Shown piece by piece: positions 11,732-24,399 of a DNA stretch of 64,000 bases. Below the pieces are notes generated by a model that had not been told where the DNA came from, did not search any database, and worked only from the letters and a program-made list of their open reading frames with translations. Numbering within the stretch: position 1 is the first letter of the stretch; each line of letters opens with the position of its first letter. This DNA comes from Paroedura picta (Eukaryota > Chordata > Lepidosauria > Squamata > Gekkonidae): assembly GCF_049243985.1 (NCBI RefSeq), contig NC_135379.1, positions 14,053,501 to 14,117,500 of the forward strand. The letters are read 5' to 3'. The translations under genes were made by a program, and so were the position numbers.

Positions 11732-13152
11732 TTATTTACCTTCATGCCATGAAAAGTTTCTGTTGCCTGTTTCCACACAGTATACTTCTATTAAATGGAT
11801 AGGGCCTTTTCTTTTAGGACTGTTGGCAATCCTAGAAGCAAAGAGAAAGTGGGTTCCTACCCAGCATTTCCCATCTATTCCCACCCATATCTTTGTTTCG
11901 TTTCCTGTCCTCTTCTTTCCCCCTCATTGTGTGGGAAAACACAGGGGCATAGAATCTGAATTCCATTGCCCGGAGGCCAGTATAAGCTTAAGAACAGGTA
12001 ACAGTGACGTTTCATGACACACAATATAGTTTCACCACATGAAAATACCTGGATGCACCCTTGCAAAAACCATACTTAGGCAAATGGAATTGTACCCACT
12101 ACTTCCAGTTACAGATTTAGCCCTCCAACTTGCAACAGAGTCCTCTGGCCGTCTTGACAGTCGTCTTCGGTCCCTGGAGTCTTGCATTGCAACATGAGTT
12201 CCAAAACCAAGGCCGTCTGTTGTTTCATTTGCTGATAGATCTAATGAATGACATCTGGAATGTAGGCCAAAAGTCAGCCAGAGGTAACTGGGAATTGGGG
12301 AAAGAGTCTTCATTGCATGGGACTCTCTTAACTTTTGCACACATCAGATCCCTCCAAAACCATTCCTCGGGGAAATAGTCCAGTCTGACTAGAAATCTCT
12401 CCGTGGATTGTTAAAAGGATAAATAGGGTGACAGTTGCAGTGTTTAAAAAAAATGCACGCTGGTGCCACTTCCAGAAATCTATCCTCATCTGACATCCAG
12501 ATCATACCTGTTATGCTCAAGGATTGTGACAACCAATAACTCTATGGGATAAGCACAAAAACAAGGTATGCAGACACATACCTTGTTTAAATATGCAGAC
12601 TGTGACATGAGGTAACTGTAACAAGGGACACTGCTGAAGCTGCATAGATAATCTGCATAATGATAGAATGATAGAGCTGAAGGACGTAAACAAGGCTGCA
12701 GATTTAAAGCTTGCTACCTCTCCTGAAGGAGCAAAAGGGACTCGGGTACAAAAAACTGCATTTAATAAATGGTTTATTAAAACGTCTCACAGTTGTCTTG
12801 ACTAAGCAGAGTTATGCCATTGTAAGTCCATTGACGTCAGTGGATTTAGCAGGATGTAGGGCTGCATTATTAATGGACTTACTCAAGGCTGAGACTGAAT
12901 GTCATTTGATCGTCTCAGGGACCTGGAGGGCTACATTTCCCAAGGGAGCTCTTGGATAGATTCAAAACGCAGCAAGGCACAGGGGAGGGGAGATTCTCTT
13001 AGACTGTTGGAAGGTACAGCAGCACAAATGCCTGCTTGCCCCATGCATGCCTGGCACAGCTGCAGCTATCAGTGGTGCAAAGGAAGGAAGCAGCATGGAG
13101 AAAAGAAGGAGAATTCGCAAGACTAAACTGTCAGGTGCCCAGCAAGAAATTA
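11732..13152. other. Intergenic, no gene seen
   Basis: No repeat family or coding signal recognised except a 12-bp perfect hairpin at 12,559-12,588 (arms AAACAAGGTATG / CATACCTTGTTT, 6-nt loop). Confidence 0.6.
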
Positions 13153-13430
13153 AAGGTAAAGGTAGCCCCTGTCCAAGCACCGAGTCATGTCTGATCCTTG
13201 GGGTGACGCCCTCTAGCGTTTTCTTGGCAGATTCAATACGGGGTGGTTTGCCAGTGCCTTCCCCAGTCATTACTGTTTTACCCCCCAGCAGCAAGCTGAG
13301 TACTTATTTTACCGACCTCAGAAGGATGGAAGGCTGAGTCAACCTTGAGCTGGCTGCTGGGATCAAACTCCCAACCTCATGGACAGACTGCATTGCTGCC
13401 GCTTACCACTCTGCGCCACAAGAGGGTCTT
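13153..13430 (-). mobile_element. Sauria-type SINE (type A), full length
   Basis: The minus strand begins with the tRNA-like head (GCGCAGAGTGGTAAG on the sense strand) and ends with the ACCTTTACCTTTA tail. Flanked by near-identical 12-bp duplications AGCAAGAAATTA / AGCAGGAAATTA. The ACCTTT-like tail is what I recall for Sauria SINEs, which are mobilised by BovB LINEs. Confidence 0.85.
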
Positions 13431-13565
13431 AGCAGGAAATTACATTCAGTCCATTGCTTTTCCCCACTTTCATTCTCATTTAAACAAATGCCAGTTTCAC
13501 CCCCCCCCCTTTGTTCAGAAATGAGCATATATCCTACCGGATGGCACAACAGAATCTGCTTAAAC

Positions 13566-13868
13566 CAGACTTTCCCAGCCTTTTGACTCTGGAGGAGCCC
13601 TTGAAATGTTTTTCAGGCTTCTGGGAGCCCTGGAACTGAGCCAGAAGTAATGTCTGTCCAAGGAGGACTGGAAGAGGTGGAGAGAAAGGAGATGGTTTTA
13701 GGCAGGAGGAGGCTCCACCCTCTTTCCCTGGAGCAGGTAACACCATCCCCAGGTCAAAGGAAGAGGTTGGATCCTTGCTTTCATGGCAATGCCAGGAATA
13801 GCTTGTGACTGAGCCCATTATGACAAGTCATAGGGGAAAGGCCAGGGAGCCTTGGTTGGGAATCCCTG
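13566..13868 (+). mobile_element. hAT-type non-autonomous transposon
   Basis: Ends CAGACTTTCCCAGCC and GGTTGGGAATCCCTG are inverted relatives. The 8-bp flanks GCTTAAAC / GCCTAGAC match at 6 of 8 positions. No transposase frame. Related to the GAGAAACCC family at 16,289. Confidence 0.7.
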
Positions 13869-14764
13869 GCCTAGACCAACAGCTTCCATGCCCCCTCCGA
13901 GTAATGTCTAAAACCAGAGTGTGTGATTCAGTTACACATGGATGGGAGCGTTTTTGTGTGTGTGTGTTTGTGTGCGTGAACTTTATTCCACTGTTCAAGC
14001 TATCTGCCAAAGTGTCTTAAAACACATTGATCCATGGAAGCATCTTCACAGATCTCGGTTTTTGTTGGATTTCTCACTTCTTGAGGTTTCTCATACATCC
14101 GAAGCATTAGCAGTTGGTTTACCGATGTGTTTTATGTTTAACTCATCTCTCCATTACAACGCACCCTGCATTTACAGATGGAACTGACCTGAGATTCCAT
14201 AGCACAGCATTGTGAATCATTTCCTGCCTTCTCTAACATTTCAACTGTCTTCTTTCCTTCTTTCCTCCAAACGTTTTCCTTATATATTCCAGGTAATACA
14301 ATACAGCTTGTCTAATATTCACAAATGTATAAATCTATATTCCTATTCTGTCATAATAAGTGTGTTCCCAGAATTTTCCATTGGCAATCTACTATTTCAG
14401 GTTTATGTGTTTTTGATTAGTTTCAGCTAATTTTCCTTAATTGTGTTTCTGGCAGACTGCTACTTTAATGGCATTAAAAAAAATACTTTATTAAATTCTT
14501 GCCACAAGCCATACTACTTCCAGATGTCCAGCTGCCATCGTAGTAAGGGAAACAAGATGGGCAGCCATGTGTTTATAGCAGCAGAATAACACTTTCCTGA
14601 TGTCAGGATGATCAATACTTCCATTATCTTCACAATTACCTGTTGTTCTTTCCTCTGCCTTCTACAGTATCTGTAGTCTCACGTTTGCTTATGTATTGCA
14701 AATCTGGCAGCTTTAGCAGTCAGTTATTCTGACAAACAAGAGAGGCCACAGAACTTAACTAGTA
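13869..14764. other. Intergenic, no gene seen
   Basis: Holds a short GT-rich tract near 13,953-13,978 and otherwise unique AT-rich sequence. Confidence 0.6.
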
Positions 14765-15229
14765 CTACAGGCATGTATGGTATTCCCAGTTGCAATGTAT
14801 GGCTGTGAAAGTTGGACCATAAGGAAGGCCGAGTGTCAAAGAATTGAGGCTTTTGAACTCTGGTGCTGGAGAAGACTCTTGCGAGTCCCTTGGACTGCAA
14901 GGTGAACAAACCGGTCAGTCTTAGAGGAGATCAGCCCTGACTGCTCCTTAGAAGGCTAGATCCTGAAGATGAAACTCAAATACTTTGGCCACCTCATGAG
15001 AAGGAAGGACTCCCTAGAGAAGAGCCTAATGCTGGGAGCGATTGAGGGCAAAAGAAGAAGGGGACGACAGAGAATGAGGTGGCTGGATGGAGTTACTGAA
15101 GCAGTCGGTGCAAACTTAAATGGACTCCGGGGAATGGTAGAAGACAGGAAGGCCTGGAGGATCATTGTCCATGGGGTCGCGATGGGTCGGACATGACTTC
15201 ACACCTAACAATGACAATAACAACAACAG
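14765..15229 (+). mobile_element. BovB (RTE) LINE, 3' 465 bp
   Basis: Encodes the C-terminal part of BovB ORF2, interrupted by stops: VKVGP-like remnants, then FELWCWRRLLRVPWTAR, LKYFGHLMRRKDSLEKSLML, RRRGRQRMRWLDGVTEAV and AWRIIVHGVAMGRT. The 3' end is GGTCGCGATGGGTCGGAC plus an AACAACAACA tail. A 5'-truncated, inactive copy. Confidence 0.9.
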
Positions 15230-15267
15230 GTGTGCATCTACATGTTACGTGGGTATGAGTCAACTTG

Positions 15268-15454
15268 GTACAGTGGTTGAGAACAGCGTTTGATTCCTCA
15301 CTCCTCCACGTGCAATCAGTGGGGCAACCTTGGTCCAGTCATGCTTCTCTTGGACCTCTCGCCTACCCTACCTCACAGATGTCTATTGTGGGGATGGGAA
15401 GGGTAGGCTATTGTAAGCTGCTCTGAGACTCCTTCGGGTAGTAAAAAGCAAGAT
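15268..15454 (+). mobile_element. SINE-B copy, partly deleted
   Basis: Has TTGGTACAGTGGTTGAGAAC (tRNA A-box region), GTCTATTGTGGGGATGGGAA and GTAAGCTGCTCTGAGACTCC of the SINE-B family, with internal losses. Confidence 0.65.
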
Positions 15455-15662
15455 GCCAAACACCCCAGCTCTTCTCATTCTTCTTGTTGACTTTGGCAGG
15501 TCTAACATCCATGTCATATGATTAGGAACAGCAAACAAAACATGCTTGTGAAGTTCAGCTTTGTGACAGAATATTAAAGACAATATTTAGTGCAGCATAA
15601 ATAGAAATGCATGGTGAATAAGCTGCATACCAGGTGCACACAACCATGGCTTTTCCAGTCTA

Positions 15663-15760
15663 GAGACACTATAGCTCAGTGATAGAACTCACAAGTGGAA
15701 CATCCTGGGTTCACTCCCAACAATTCCAGTACATGATCTAAGACAGAAATATTCATCTGT
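15663..15760 (+). mobile_element. SINE type D head
   Basis: TATAGCTCAGTGATAGAAC matches a tRNA A box and TGGGTTCACTCCC a B box; the body is lost or unrecognisable. Confidence 0.55.
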
Positions 15761-15793
15761 GAGGGGGAAGCTGGAGCAGAGTGAATGCCACCT

Positions 15794-15997
15794 AAGGTAG
15801 CCAACTCCAGGCTGGGAAAGTCCTTAAATTTGGGGGGTGGAACTTAGGATGGGTGAGATTTGGGAAGGGAAGGGACCTCAGTGGGAAAAATGTAATGGAG
15901 TTCACCTTCCAAGCTGTCCATTTTCCCCAGGAGAACTGGAGAAGAGTTGCAAGTCTGGAGGATATCCAAGCCCCACCTGGAGGTTGATGACCCTATT
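15794..15997 (+). mobile_element. DNA-transposon-like repeat (GTTGCCAACTC family)
   Basis: Begins GTAGCCAACTCCAGGCTGGG and ends CCCCACCTGGAGGTTGATGA, an inverted-end pair shared with the copy at 29,556. Class within the DNA transposons is not assigned. Confidence 0.55.
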
Positions 15998-16288
15998 CTT
16001 GGGCTGGTTCCCTATCTAGACCTGTATCTTTTGCTGACATGGTTGTGGGTGAAGAAGGTGATGATGCTTCACAATGAGGCAGACATTGCTAACCATGCAG
16101 TTCACACCAGTGATACAGGCAGGAGGTGTAGGTACTACTTGATTGTACGGGAGGAGGTAGAGAGATGGCAATAGTTACAGCACTTGAAGTAATATGTACA
16201 GCAGATCTCACATCAGCTTTTGTGTTTTATGGGAACAGGCTACAGAGGTGAATTTTATTTGCCTATCCTTGCAGGCAATTGTATGAAT

Positions 16289-16617
16289 CAGCCTTTCTCA
16301 ACTTTTTTACCATTGAGAAGTCCCTGAAACATTCTTCAGGCTTTGAGAAACCCCAGAAGTGGCACAATTGTGCAAAATATGGTTGGGAAGCAGAGCTGTG
16401 TACACGCCCACCAGGAGTTCCTCCCCTTCCCACCCCCTTCAGGTCCATCATTGGTCACTTTGGGATGGGGGGGGGGCAGGTCACCATGACCATATCCGCT
16501 CATATTACCTAAGAAATGATTAACCAATTAAAAAAATACATAACAAATTAATGAACTCCCGGCCATTCGGGCAACCCTCCCAGGGTCATTTTGTGAAACC
16601 CTGGTTGAGAAAGCCTG
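16289..16617 (+). mobile_element. hAT-type MITE (GAGAAACCC family), complete
   Basis: 329 bp with ends CAGCCTTTCTCAAC and GGTTGAGAAAGCCTG. Flanks GTATGAAT / ATATAAAT look like a decayed 8-bp duplication. Related copies lie at 20,558 and 38,374. Confidence 0.8.
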
Positions 16618-17975
16618 ATATAAATGAACAGTGAGCAACTCAGTCCACCAACAATTATTAACATGTATTTTTAACCAGTCTTACTATGTGGTGTTAGGTC
16701 TATGTTGTCAGTACTGTTTTGTTCATCTGCATTTCTGCACAGCCTTATGGGAGTCGTCGTTTCCTCTCCACGTACTTTGATTACCGGACCCCAACACAGG
16801 ACATAGATTCATCAGAAACAATATGATTAATTCATAGTTTAGTTAGAATTCTAGATTCTAGAGGCAGTGATGTCACTTCCTGGTTCATAGTGCAATGCTG
16901 CTCCGACGCTTCTGTTCCACCAAGCATTAGCAGGCACAGCAGGGCCCCGGGAAGGAGGTCTTCCGCTACAGCTAACTGTCCATGACCCCAGGTAGAACTG
17001 ATCTCATCCCCAGTGCAAGCGCCAAATGCAAGGAAATGAAACTCCCACCACCGCAAGGAAATGAAAGTCAACCACCACAGCTCCTGCACATCTGCAAAGC
17101 TCTTTGACAGCCATCCCAGGCAGACGGCAGATGATGAACAGATCAGAGGCTTAACGGACAGCAGAACCATGACTGTCAAACACGGTACATTCACCTAGTC
17201 AACGTGTTCGCTGCAGAGTCTGTGGCCTCCCTAACCCCAGTGCAGTAATTCTAATGTCGTGTGCTAACCATAAATGGACCGAGTTAACCCTTTATAATGT
17301 AACACCGTAGTTGTTATGGTTTTTAATATCTAATTTCTATATCTGTTGAGAGGGGGGGAGTTTCAAAGCAGCTTCTGAGAGGTCAGGGGATGCGCTTAAG
17401 TGCTCTTTTATATCTACTCTTTGTTATGAATCCTAATATTAACTCAGACTTACCAGACTTGCCCTTTTGTAAACAAAGGATTCTCTGCTGAAGCAATTTC
17501 CCTCCATTTCCTTTTTTTTCTTTTCTTTTCGAAAGTCTGCACGTCTCCTGTTTAGTGCATCGTGGTTCTCAGCACAGCAAGAGGTCTGTTTGTGTGGTTG
17601 AAATAAGAGATGTGTCCGGATACCCGGAGTTCAGCTTCGGCTAAAGATGGGAACATTATAGGTTCATAAATTGTTTCCTATGTACTGAATCGGTCTAGCT
17701 TCAGACTGCCTTTCTGGATGGCTTTTAAATTCCTGTCAAGAATTCTTTCTCTTTTTCTTCCACCCAAGGCCCTCAGTGAACAGCAGACCATAACATATCA
17801 CCACTAATGCCAATGGAGGGAGAGATTATTTTCCCCTGGTGCCCACAAACATGAGACTGAAGTTCAGATGGAAGGCATGGCTGAAATGCTAAGTAGGTAT
17901 TTCTCCACATAAGATTTTTCAAAAAGGCGCCAGGCCTACTGATCTGGCATGCCCGAGGCCCTCAAGTCACACAGG
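16618..17975. other. Intergenic, no gene seen
   Basis: Unique-looking sequence; a pyrimidine-rich patch near 17,505-17,530. No coding or repeat identity recognised. Confidence 0.6.
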
Positions 17976-18245
17976 AAATAGAATTATAGAGTTGGAAAGG
18001 ACCTCCAGGGTCATCTAGTCCAACCTCCTGCAGAATGTAGGCAATTCATGACTACCTGCCCACCTGCAGTGACCCCAATTCCATGCCCAGATGGTGCCCC
18101 CCCCCCTAGACCAGAATCCCTGGCCAGTCTGGCCTGGAAGAAATTCACCTTCTAATCCTAAAGTGGCAATTGGCATTTCCCTGGGCATGCAAGAAAGGGC
18201 CACAAGAATCAAGCACCGACACAATCCCTTCGAGCCATCCACTTA
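17976..18245 (-). mobile_element. CR1 LINE 3' fragment
   Basis: The plus strand reads AGAGTTGGAAAGGACCTCCA and TCATCTAGTCCAACC, the well-known reverse complement of CR1 3' ends in sauropsids. 5'-truncated. Confidence 0.75.
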
Positions 18246-19074
18246 ACAGTTTGCCTAAATTCACAGAATCTGAGGTGAGTTAAGGAGAGCCAACACCTTC
18301 TGCTAGGTAATGAAAAGGCCAGCTTTATTTATTTGTTGACATTAATCAAAGGGGACCAGTGGCACCCCCAGACAAAAACAAACATGCAAAAAACATTCCA
18401 ATCTTGATACATTGTGGGATATTCTCCTGTTTGTGCATCTCTAGATTTCTGGGTGAGATCACTCTGGTTCCAAGCCATGAGCCAGCACATATTCAGGCTC
18501 CTCCTTGCCAAGCCTTCATGATGCTCGGAGGTGTGCTGCTTCCTGCCCCCTTAGCCGTGAGATCTAGCACTCAAGGATGGCAGAAGCCCTCAAGGGTCCC
18601 TGTCCCAGGTCCATGAAGTCATCACAACCCAAGTTGCTGGTCTGAGGGTTACCTCTTCACCATCCTTTTGGATGGCAGGGTTTGATTCTCCACTTCTCCA
18701 CATGCTGCCAGCTGCTAGTCACAGTCCTGATAGGGCTGTTCTGACCAAGCAGTCCTGTCAGAGCTTTCTCAACTCTCCCCACCTCACAGGGTGGTGCGAG
18801 CACACCAGTCGGTTATATGGCTTTGTTCCCCCATCCCCAAATGCATCCCACTAGGATCTGTCAGATCCCTGACTCTCCCCTACGCCTACTCTCCCCTATG
18901 CCCCCTATGCCTCCAATGCAAATTGAGCTCCTGCCCAATTCTCCTGCGTTAAGGTCCAGGAACTCGCTTCTCAGACCACAGAAAGGGCAATTTTGAGAAG
19001 ATTGAATGGTGGAGCACTGGCAATCCCATGGCTCCAACAGTCCCTATTTATCTCTTGCCGTGGAAACCCTACAG
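18246..19074. other. Intergenic, SINE-B remnant only
   Basis: About 18,655-18,800 contains SINE-B words (CCACATGCTGCCAGCTGC, AGGGCTGTTCTGACCAAGCA). The rest is unremarkable. Confidence 0.5.
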
Positions 19075-19210
19075 CAGGGGTAGTCAACCTGTGGTCCTCC
19101 AGACGTCCATGGACTACAATTCCCAGGAGCTCCTGCCAGCAAACGCTGGCAGGGGCTCCTGGGAATTGTAGTCCATGGACATCTGGAGGACCACAGGTTG
19201 ACTACCCCTG
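19075..19210. mobile_element. Palindromic hAT MITE, complete (136 bp)
   Basis: Full palindrome with termini CAGGGGTAGTC / GACTACCCCTG and exact 8-bp duplications CCCTACAG. Confidence 0.93.
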
Positions 19211-20359
19211 CCCTACAGGGTCGCCATAACGCAGCTGTGACTCGGCAGTAGTCCCCACCATCGCTTGGCAGTCCCAAGTGTGGTTCTGTTTTCATCTTTG
19301 ACATGTTGATAGATTAGCAGCTCAACTGAATGTCAGTTCAGAGACCCAAACCCCCGAGGCCACCTTTAAACTCAGCCACGGGGAGAAGGCCCCGATCCAA
19401 CCCTCTTTATTCTTTTTTGGGAAGGGAGCCCTGAATAGAAGCAGCCGTTTCTGCAATAAGCATATCAAAAGGAGAAGGCATATCAAAGCGCCGGGGATAT
19501 TACTGTCTGCGGGTTAATAGAATGTAACTCTAAGGAAGCCAAATGCCAAAATTGTAGAGTTATATTTTTGTCTGACCTTGATTTCAGCGTTTTCTTACTC
19601 AGCACGGTTCACTTCGTATTTGTTTTGTTTTAAAAGTCTGGAATATTTTGCGCTTCACCTTAATAGTTCCACTCTGTTTGAAATGTTTACACAGCGTGAT
19701 TTACTACAATGTGGATGTGTAATTATGTGATGATTAGACAAAACATTTCTGACAAGAAAGGAAAACAGTAGTTAATAATGTTTTCCATCTGTCTGGGGGA
19801 ACTTTGCTGGAAACAGTGCGCTGGGCCTGGACCAAAGTCCAAGGCTACACCTAGATGAGAACACGGTGGAAACGGCAAAGCATCCATAAATTCATTCCGA
19901 TCCCTGCTCACACGCTTTTTTGGAAAGCATTACCATCTGTTTTGCAGATAAATATTACAATAATTAATGTCAGCACGTGTTTACGTTATCGAATCTTAAA
20001 AGCCTTCCTCCCTTTCCCTCCGCAGAAATAAAGATGCCTTTTAAACGACCGGCATGAAATACGCCGTCGTTATTGGGCAAAAACCGAGTGTGTGTCAATA
20101 ATGGCTTCTTTTATGGCCTGACCTCGGGGATATTTTGATGTTTCGGCTCTCTGTTTATGCTGGAACTGTTCGCTGTCATTCTGGTGCACAGAAAGGCTGC
20201 AAGGAGTTGAAAGTGTGCAGATCTGGCAACGAGGGCTGTCCCATGTGTGACCCTCTGACCCCACATGGGCAAATGTTTTGCTTCCCTGCCAAACGACTTG
20301 GGAAGACAAAGAAAACAACTTTCTAAGACTGGGTTCTGTTCTGCCATGGCTCTCTAGAT
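19211..20359. other. Intergenic, no gene seen
   Basis: No repeat or coding identity recognised over 1.1 kb between two MITE copies. Confidence 0.6.
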
Positions 20360-20483
20360 CAGGGGTAGTCAAACTGCGGCCCTCCAGATGTCCATGGACT
20401 ACAATTCCCATGAGCCCCTGCCAGCAAATGCCAGTAAATTGTAGTCCATGGACATCTGGAGGGCCGCAGTTTGACTACCCCTG
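20360..20483. mobile_element. Palindromic hAT MITE
   Basis: Both termini are present with a shortened centre. The flanking octamers do not match well. Confidence 0.85.
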
Positions 20484-20557
20484 CTTATATACTGGTATAC
20501 ATGAACACGTTCACAGAACAGTGCCTTTCTCCTAAGGCTTGTACTGATCCATGAAGG

Positions 20558-20825
20558 CAGCTTTTCTCAACTTTTCTTGCCACTGAGAAACCCTTGAAAC
20601 GTTCGTCAGGCTTCAAGAAACCCCAGGAGTGGTACAATCATGCAGAATATGGTTGGGAAGCATAGCTGTGTACCCACCCACCCGGGGCCCCTCCTCTTCC
20701 CACCCCCTCCTGGCCCATCATTGGCCACATATGGTCATATCACCCAATAAATGTTTAACCAATTAAAAATATATAAAGAATGAATTAACTCCCACCCATT
20801 TCGGAACCCCTTCCAGGGCCTACAT
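20558..20825 (+). mobile_element. hAT-type MITE (GAGAAACCC family), 3' end missing
   Basis: Starts CAGCTTTTCTCAACTTTTC and shares GAATATGGTTGGGAAGCA and CACCCAATAAATGTTTAACC with 16,289 and 38,374. It stops before the right terminus. Confidence 0.75.
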
Positions 20826-20844
20826 TAAGGCCCCTATTGTTGAC

Positions 20845-20962
20845 TTAGAAGTCTTTCACACTCACCTACTACCTGATCTCTTTCAACTGGAGATGCTGGG
20901 GATTGAACCTGGGACCTTCTGTATACAAAGCAGATTCTCTGCCACTGAGTCATGGCCCACCA
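20845..20962 (-). mobile_element. tRNA-derived SINE (type D)
   Basis: The plus strand shows GGGGATTGAACCTGGGACC (reverse of a B box) and CTCTGCCACTGAGTCATGGC (reverse of an A box), so the SINE reads on the minus strand. Confidence 0.7.
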
Positions 20963-21572
20963 CTGCTGTAATACTTACTATAATGTGCTATAGGGTTCAA
21001 ACCCAAACCTCTTAAGCTTGCAGACTCAAGGAGTAAAATATTGGCAAATTTGGCTAGAACAAACAATCCATAGATTTCCTGGCATGGGAAGTCAAGTCAG
21101 GTTACCCTAGAAGGGCAATCCAGTGTTATGGGTTAATAAAGAGACTTCCATATCTGTTGTTTTCCTTTAGTTTGGGTAATTTTATTCCTCCTTTTCAACA
21201 GGCAAAAGAATCAATGTTTCATGGAATTGCCCAATATGTCTGCATAACCCCTGTACCTACCTGGCTAAATATTTTATATTATTCTTTCTTTATTCCTTCG
21301 AGTAGCTCTGCTGTATAATAAATAAAATAAATATTCCATTTTCAGTCTTTTAAAACTCTTCTCCTAAATGTTTTTTAGGTTGCAGAGTTTTATCTAGTTT
21401 TACTGCTTTTCAACGTGCTTTATGATTGCTAGCAATCGTACGTAAAGGAGATCCACGTAAAGGAGAAATGCACTTCCAAATCTCTTGGGTGTAATTGAAA
21501 AATAAATCGGCTCAAAAATCATTTTAACTGTAGGATTTAAAAAATCCTATTATGAATTTTTATGCTGTAAAC
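20963..21572. other. Intergenic, no gene seen
   Basis: AT-rich unique-looking sequence with no recognised feature. Confidence 0.6.
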
Positions 21573-21664
21573 CAGGGGTAGTCAACCTGTGGTCCTCCAG
21601 ATGTCCATGGACTACAATTCCCATGAGCCCCTGCCAGCAAACGCCACAGGTCGACTACTGCCTG
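21573..21664. mobile_element. Palindromic hAT MITE, one arm shortened
   Basis: Left arm complete (CAGGGGTAGTCAACC to the central GCCAGCAAACG). The right arm is reduced to about 16 bp, CACAGGTCGACTACTG. Confidence 0.8.
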
Positions 21665-21833
21665 CTTGTGGAGGGGGGCAATCTATAGAGGAAGAAGAAT
21701 TCTTCAAAGTATCTCTATAGAGATCAAATGGCTTTAATCCAAACAAGACTTTATCTGCACTCCTGCCTTAGTGAGAAACCAGCACCCCCCCCACACACAC
21801 AAGCATTCCTTAATGGCACCAGCAGGGCCCAGT

Positions 21834-21916
21834 TATTCATTCATTCATTCATTCATTCATTCATTCATTCATTCATTCATTCATTCATTCATTCATTCAT
21901 TCATTCATTCATTCAT
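21834..21916. repeat. (ATTC)n microsatellite
   Basis: About 20 tetranucleotide units abutting the 3' end of the minus-strand L2 copy at 21,917. Its tail unit is most likely the source. Confidence 0.95.
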
Positions 21917-22402
21917 ATACCGACCTCCCCGAAGGCTCAGGGCGGTTCACATCAAATAGGAATGATACAAATAACTCAGTTTATAATAATACAGTAATTA
22001 CAATAAACAACATTATAGAACGATAACACTGGGGAGGACAATAAGTCAACGCGTACTCATGGACCAGCGGCATGGGTGAGTCTGCAGAGATGGTCATAGG
22101 AGGGAAGCTCAGGGGGGGGGGACGGGAAATGGTGATCCGGATCGACCTCAACCAAATGCCTGGTGGAGGAGTTCCCTTTTGCAGGAATGGTTCAAGTTCC
22201 ATCAGGGCCCTGATCTCTGGGAGTTTGTTCCACCAGGCGGGGGCCAGGATGGAGAAAGCTCTGGCCCTGGTTGAGGTCAAACGGGCTTCTTTGGGGCCAG
22301 GGGCCACCAGGAGGTTGGAGGTGGGAGAGTGCAAGGCAATTGAGGGGTGTAGGCAGAGAGGCAATCCCTCAGGTACACTGGGCCCAGACCATGTGATTAC
22401 AT
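21917..22402 (-). mobile_element. L2 LINE 3' fragment
   Basis: On the minus strand this encodes the C-terminal RT region (LVAPGPKEARLTSTRARAFS, LAPAWWNKLPEIRAL), homologous to PGPREARLASTRARAFSVLA of the copy at 43,453. It then runs through the 3' UTR to the GAACCGCCCTGAGCC end and the expanded tail. 5'-truncated. Confidence 0.85.
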
Positions 22403-22807
22403 AGGAAAAGGGAGCAGCATGAGGACTGACTACCTTGGTTTCCTTTTCCTGTTTACTCTTTTGTGTCTTCCACAAATTGGAGTAATTCTTTCTCAGTAGC
22501 ATTAAGCCCGTTCTTTTTCTTCCTATAAAACTGACTGTACGGCTAAAATATTGCCTGCTCATTTCCCTTCTTATCTCTGTCAATTGACAAAGTGGTTTTT
22601 AAACATAAAAAATGGAGGCAGAACCTATGCCTTGAATTGTGGGGGGTGGGTGATGGGTGGGATGGTTCCGTCATTCCCCCCCCCCCCATCATGAATCTGG
22701 CCCTGGGCCCTGCGGTGACACTGAGGAACCAATGTGAGGTCAGTTCTGTAGTAGAAGTGATGGAAGAAAAAGAAGAGAAAGTTAAGTTTTTATAACCACA
22801 TTTCTCT
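22403..22807. other. Intergenic, no gene seen
   Basis: Unique-looking, with a C-run near 22,676-22,687. Confidence 0.6.
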
Positions 22808-23022
22808 ACTTTAAGACGGGACAACACAGCTGGCAATCGCCTTCCCTTCCTCTCCCCACAACAGGCACCTTGTGAGGTAGGTGGGACTGAGAGAGCTCTG
22901 AGAGAACTGTGACTGGCTCAAGGTCACCCAGCAAGTTGCATGTGGAAGAGGAGTGGGGAATCAAACCTGGTTCTCCAGACTGGAGGCCGCTGCTCTTAAC
23001 CACTACACTACGCTGGGTCACA
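22808..23022 (-). mobile_element. SINE-B copy
   Basis: Reverse of the SINE-B consensus words: CCTCTCCCCACAACAGGCAC, AAGGTCACCCAGCAAGTTGC and TTAACCACTACACTACGCTGG at the tRNA head end. Confidence 0.8.
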
Positions 23023-24399
23023 GCGAGGGTTAGAGGAACAAGAAGGGGATGATTTATTATTTCTTCGGTTCCACGTTTATTACTTTTTTCAGCTGTATCG
23101 AGTGTGCGCATGCATTGCTTTTGCACCATTGTCTCATAGGTAGCTGAGGCGCCCCACTTAACACGTAAGGCTGGCACAGAATGTGTTCCAGCTGCAGAAA
23201 TACACGTCTGACAGTCTTGAAACAGAACGATTTTATATTTGGTCTTTCATAACCACCTCTTTGTCCCAGGGAAAATAAGTCACACTCACAAATGAATTTT
23301 TCCCCCCTTTCTTCGCTGTTGATACTTTGTGCACCTGTTGGAAGGCATGGAGCTTTAAAATCTTGGTCTGCCAAGAGAGGGGAATAAATTCTACCTCTAA
23401 TGAATTCGCCTATGCTAATTTTCTACTTTCACACCAGGAATGCCGATATCTAACCAGGAATGCCGATAACTGACAGACTCGGTATGGTTTACGAATATTG
23501 TTGGTTCTCCCGACAGGTTTTTTGTTTTGTTTTTTTACCCGCTGGTAAGAATAACAAGGTCCTTCGCTGAATTGAGTCTAGATTTAGGCCTCTCGAGAGA
23601 GAGTTAAATCTACTAACGCTGCTACGCAATGCAATAATAGGGGCCAACAGATTTTCCTGGAGGGTTTCCACGGTGGATTCAACCCAGACAAAGGCCATGA
23701 GTAGCCATCTGATTTTCCATTAAGGTAATTGTCGGTACGACTGTTTGCAGAAAAGAGATGCACCGTACATGTTTCCATTGGAAAATGATAGCTGCAGTGA
23801 GATTATGCAAAGAACTGGACACCAAAAGCTTTCTGTAGTAAACTCCAAGTTTTGCTGTCAGTCTGACAAAGTGCAGGAATTATCCTGTACCTAATGCTTC
23901 TTTACCACCACCTACTGGCTTCTGCTGTATGAACGCAAATAAGAAATACACACAGGGGGAGAGAGAATCCTTTTCAAGCTCATAGGTCCAAAATGAAAGT
24001 TGCACAGTAAACACACAGCTGCTACTGAAAATGGCAGCCAGGTGTTTAGTTTCCTCTCCTCCCCCTGGATAATGTCCTTCTAGACTCACTCATGTTCTGA
24101 GGTCAACTGAGCCTTGCATTTCCCTGCCATACATCAGTGGTTCTTGTCCCCAGAGTATGGTAGGGATTTGTCTACTGTTCTGTGTCAATAAGAGCCCCAC
24201 TTCTCTACAAAATGCATGCTTCTTCTGTATTTGGGGAGAGATCACAGCAAAACAGGAGAAAGTGTGGAAAGCGAATGATTAGAGGACGTAAATGTGGATG
24301 CTATATAGAACAGCTCTCTGTTTTGGGAGCACAGATAGAGGAAAGCATCTCAAGTTTAAAAACTGGTCTAGTTGAGCCAAAGTTAAACAAAATTACTGT
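23023..24399. other. Intergenic, no gene seen
   Basis: Unique-looking. A short direct duplication around CCAGGAATGCCGATA occurs at 23,434-23,470. Confidence 0.6.
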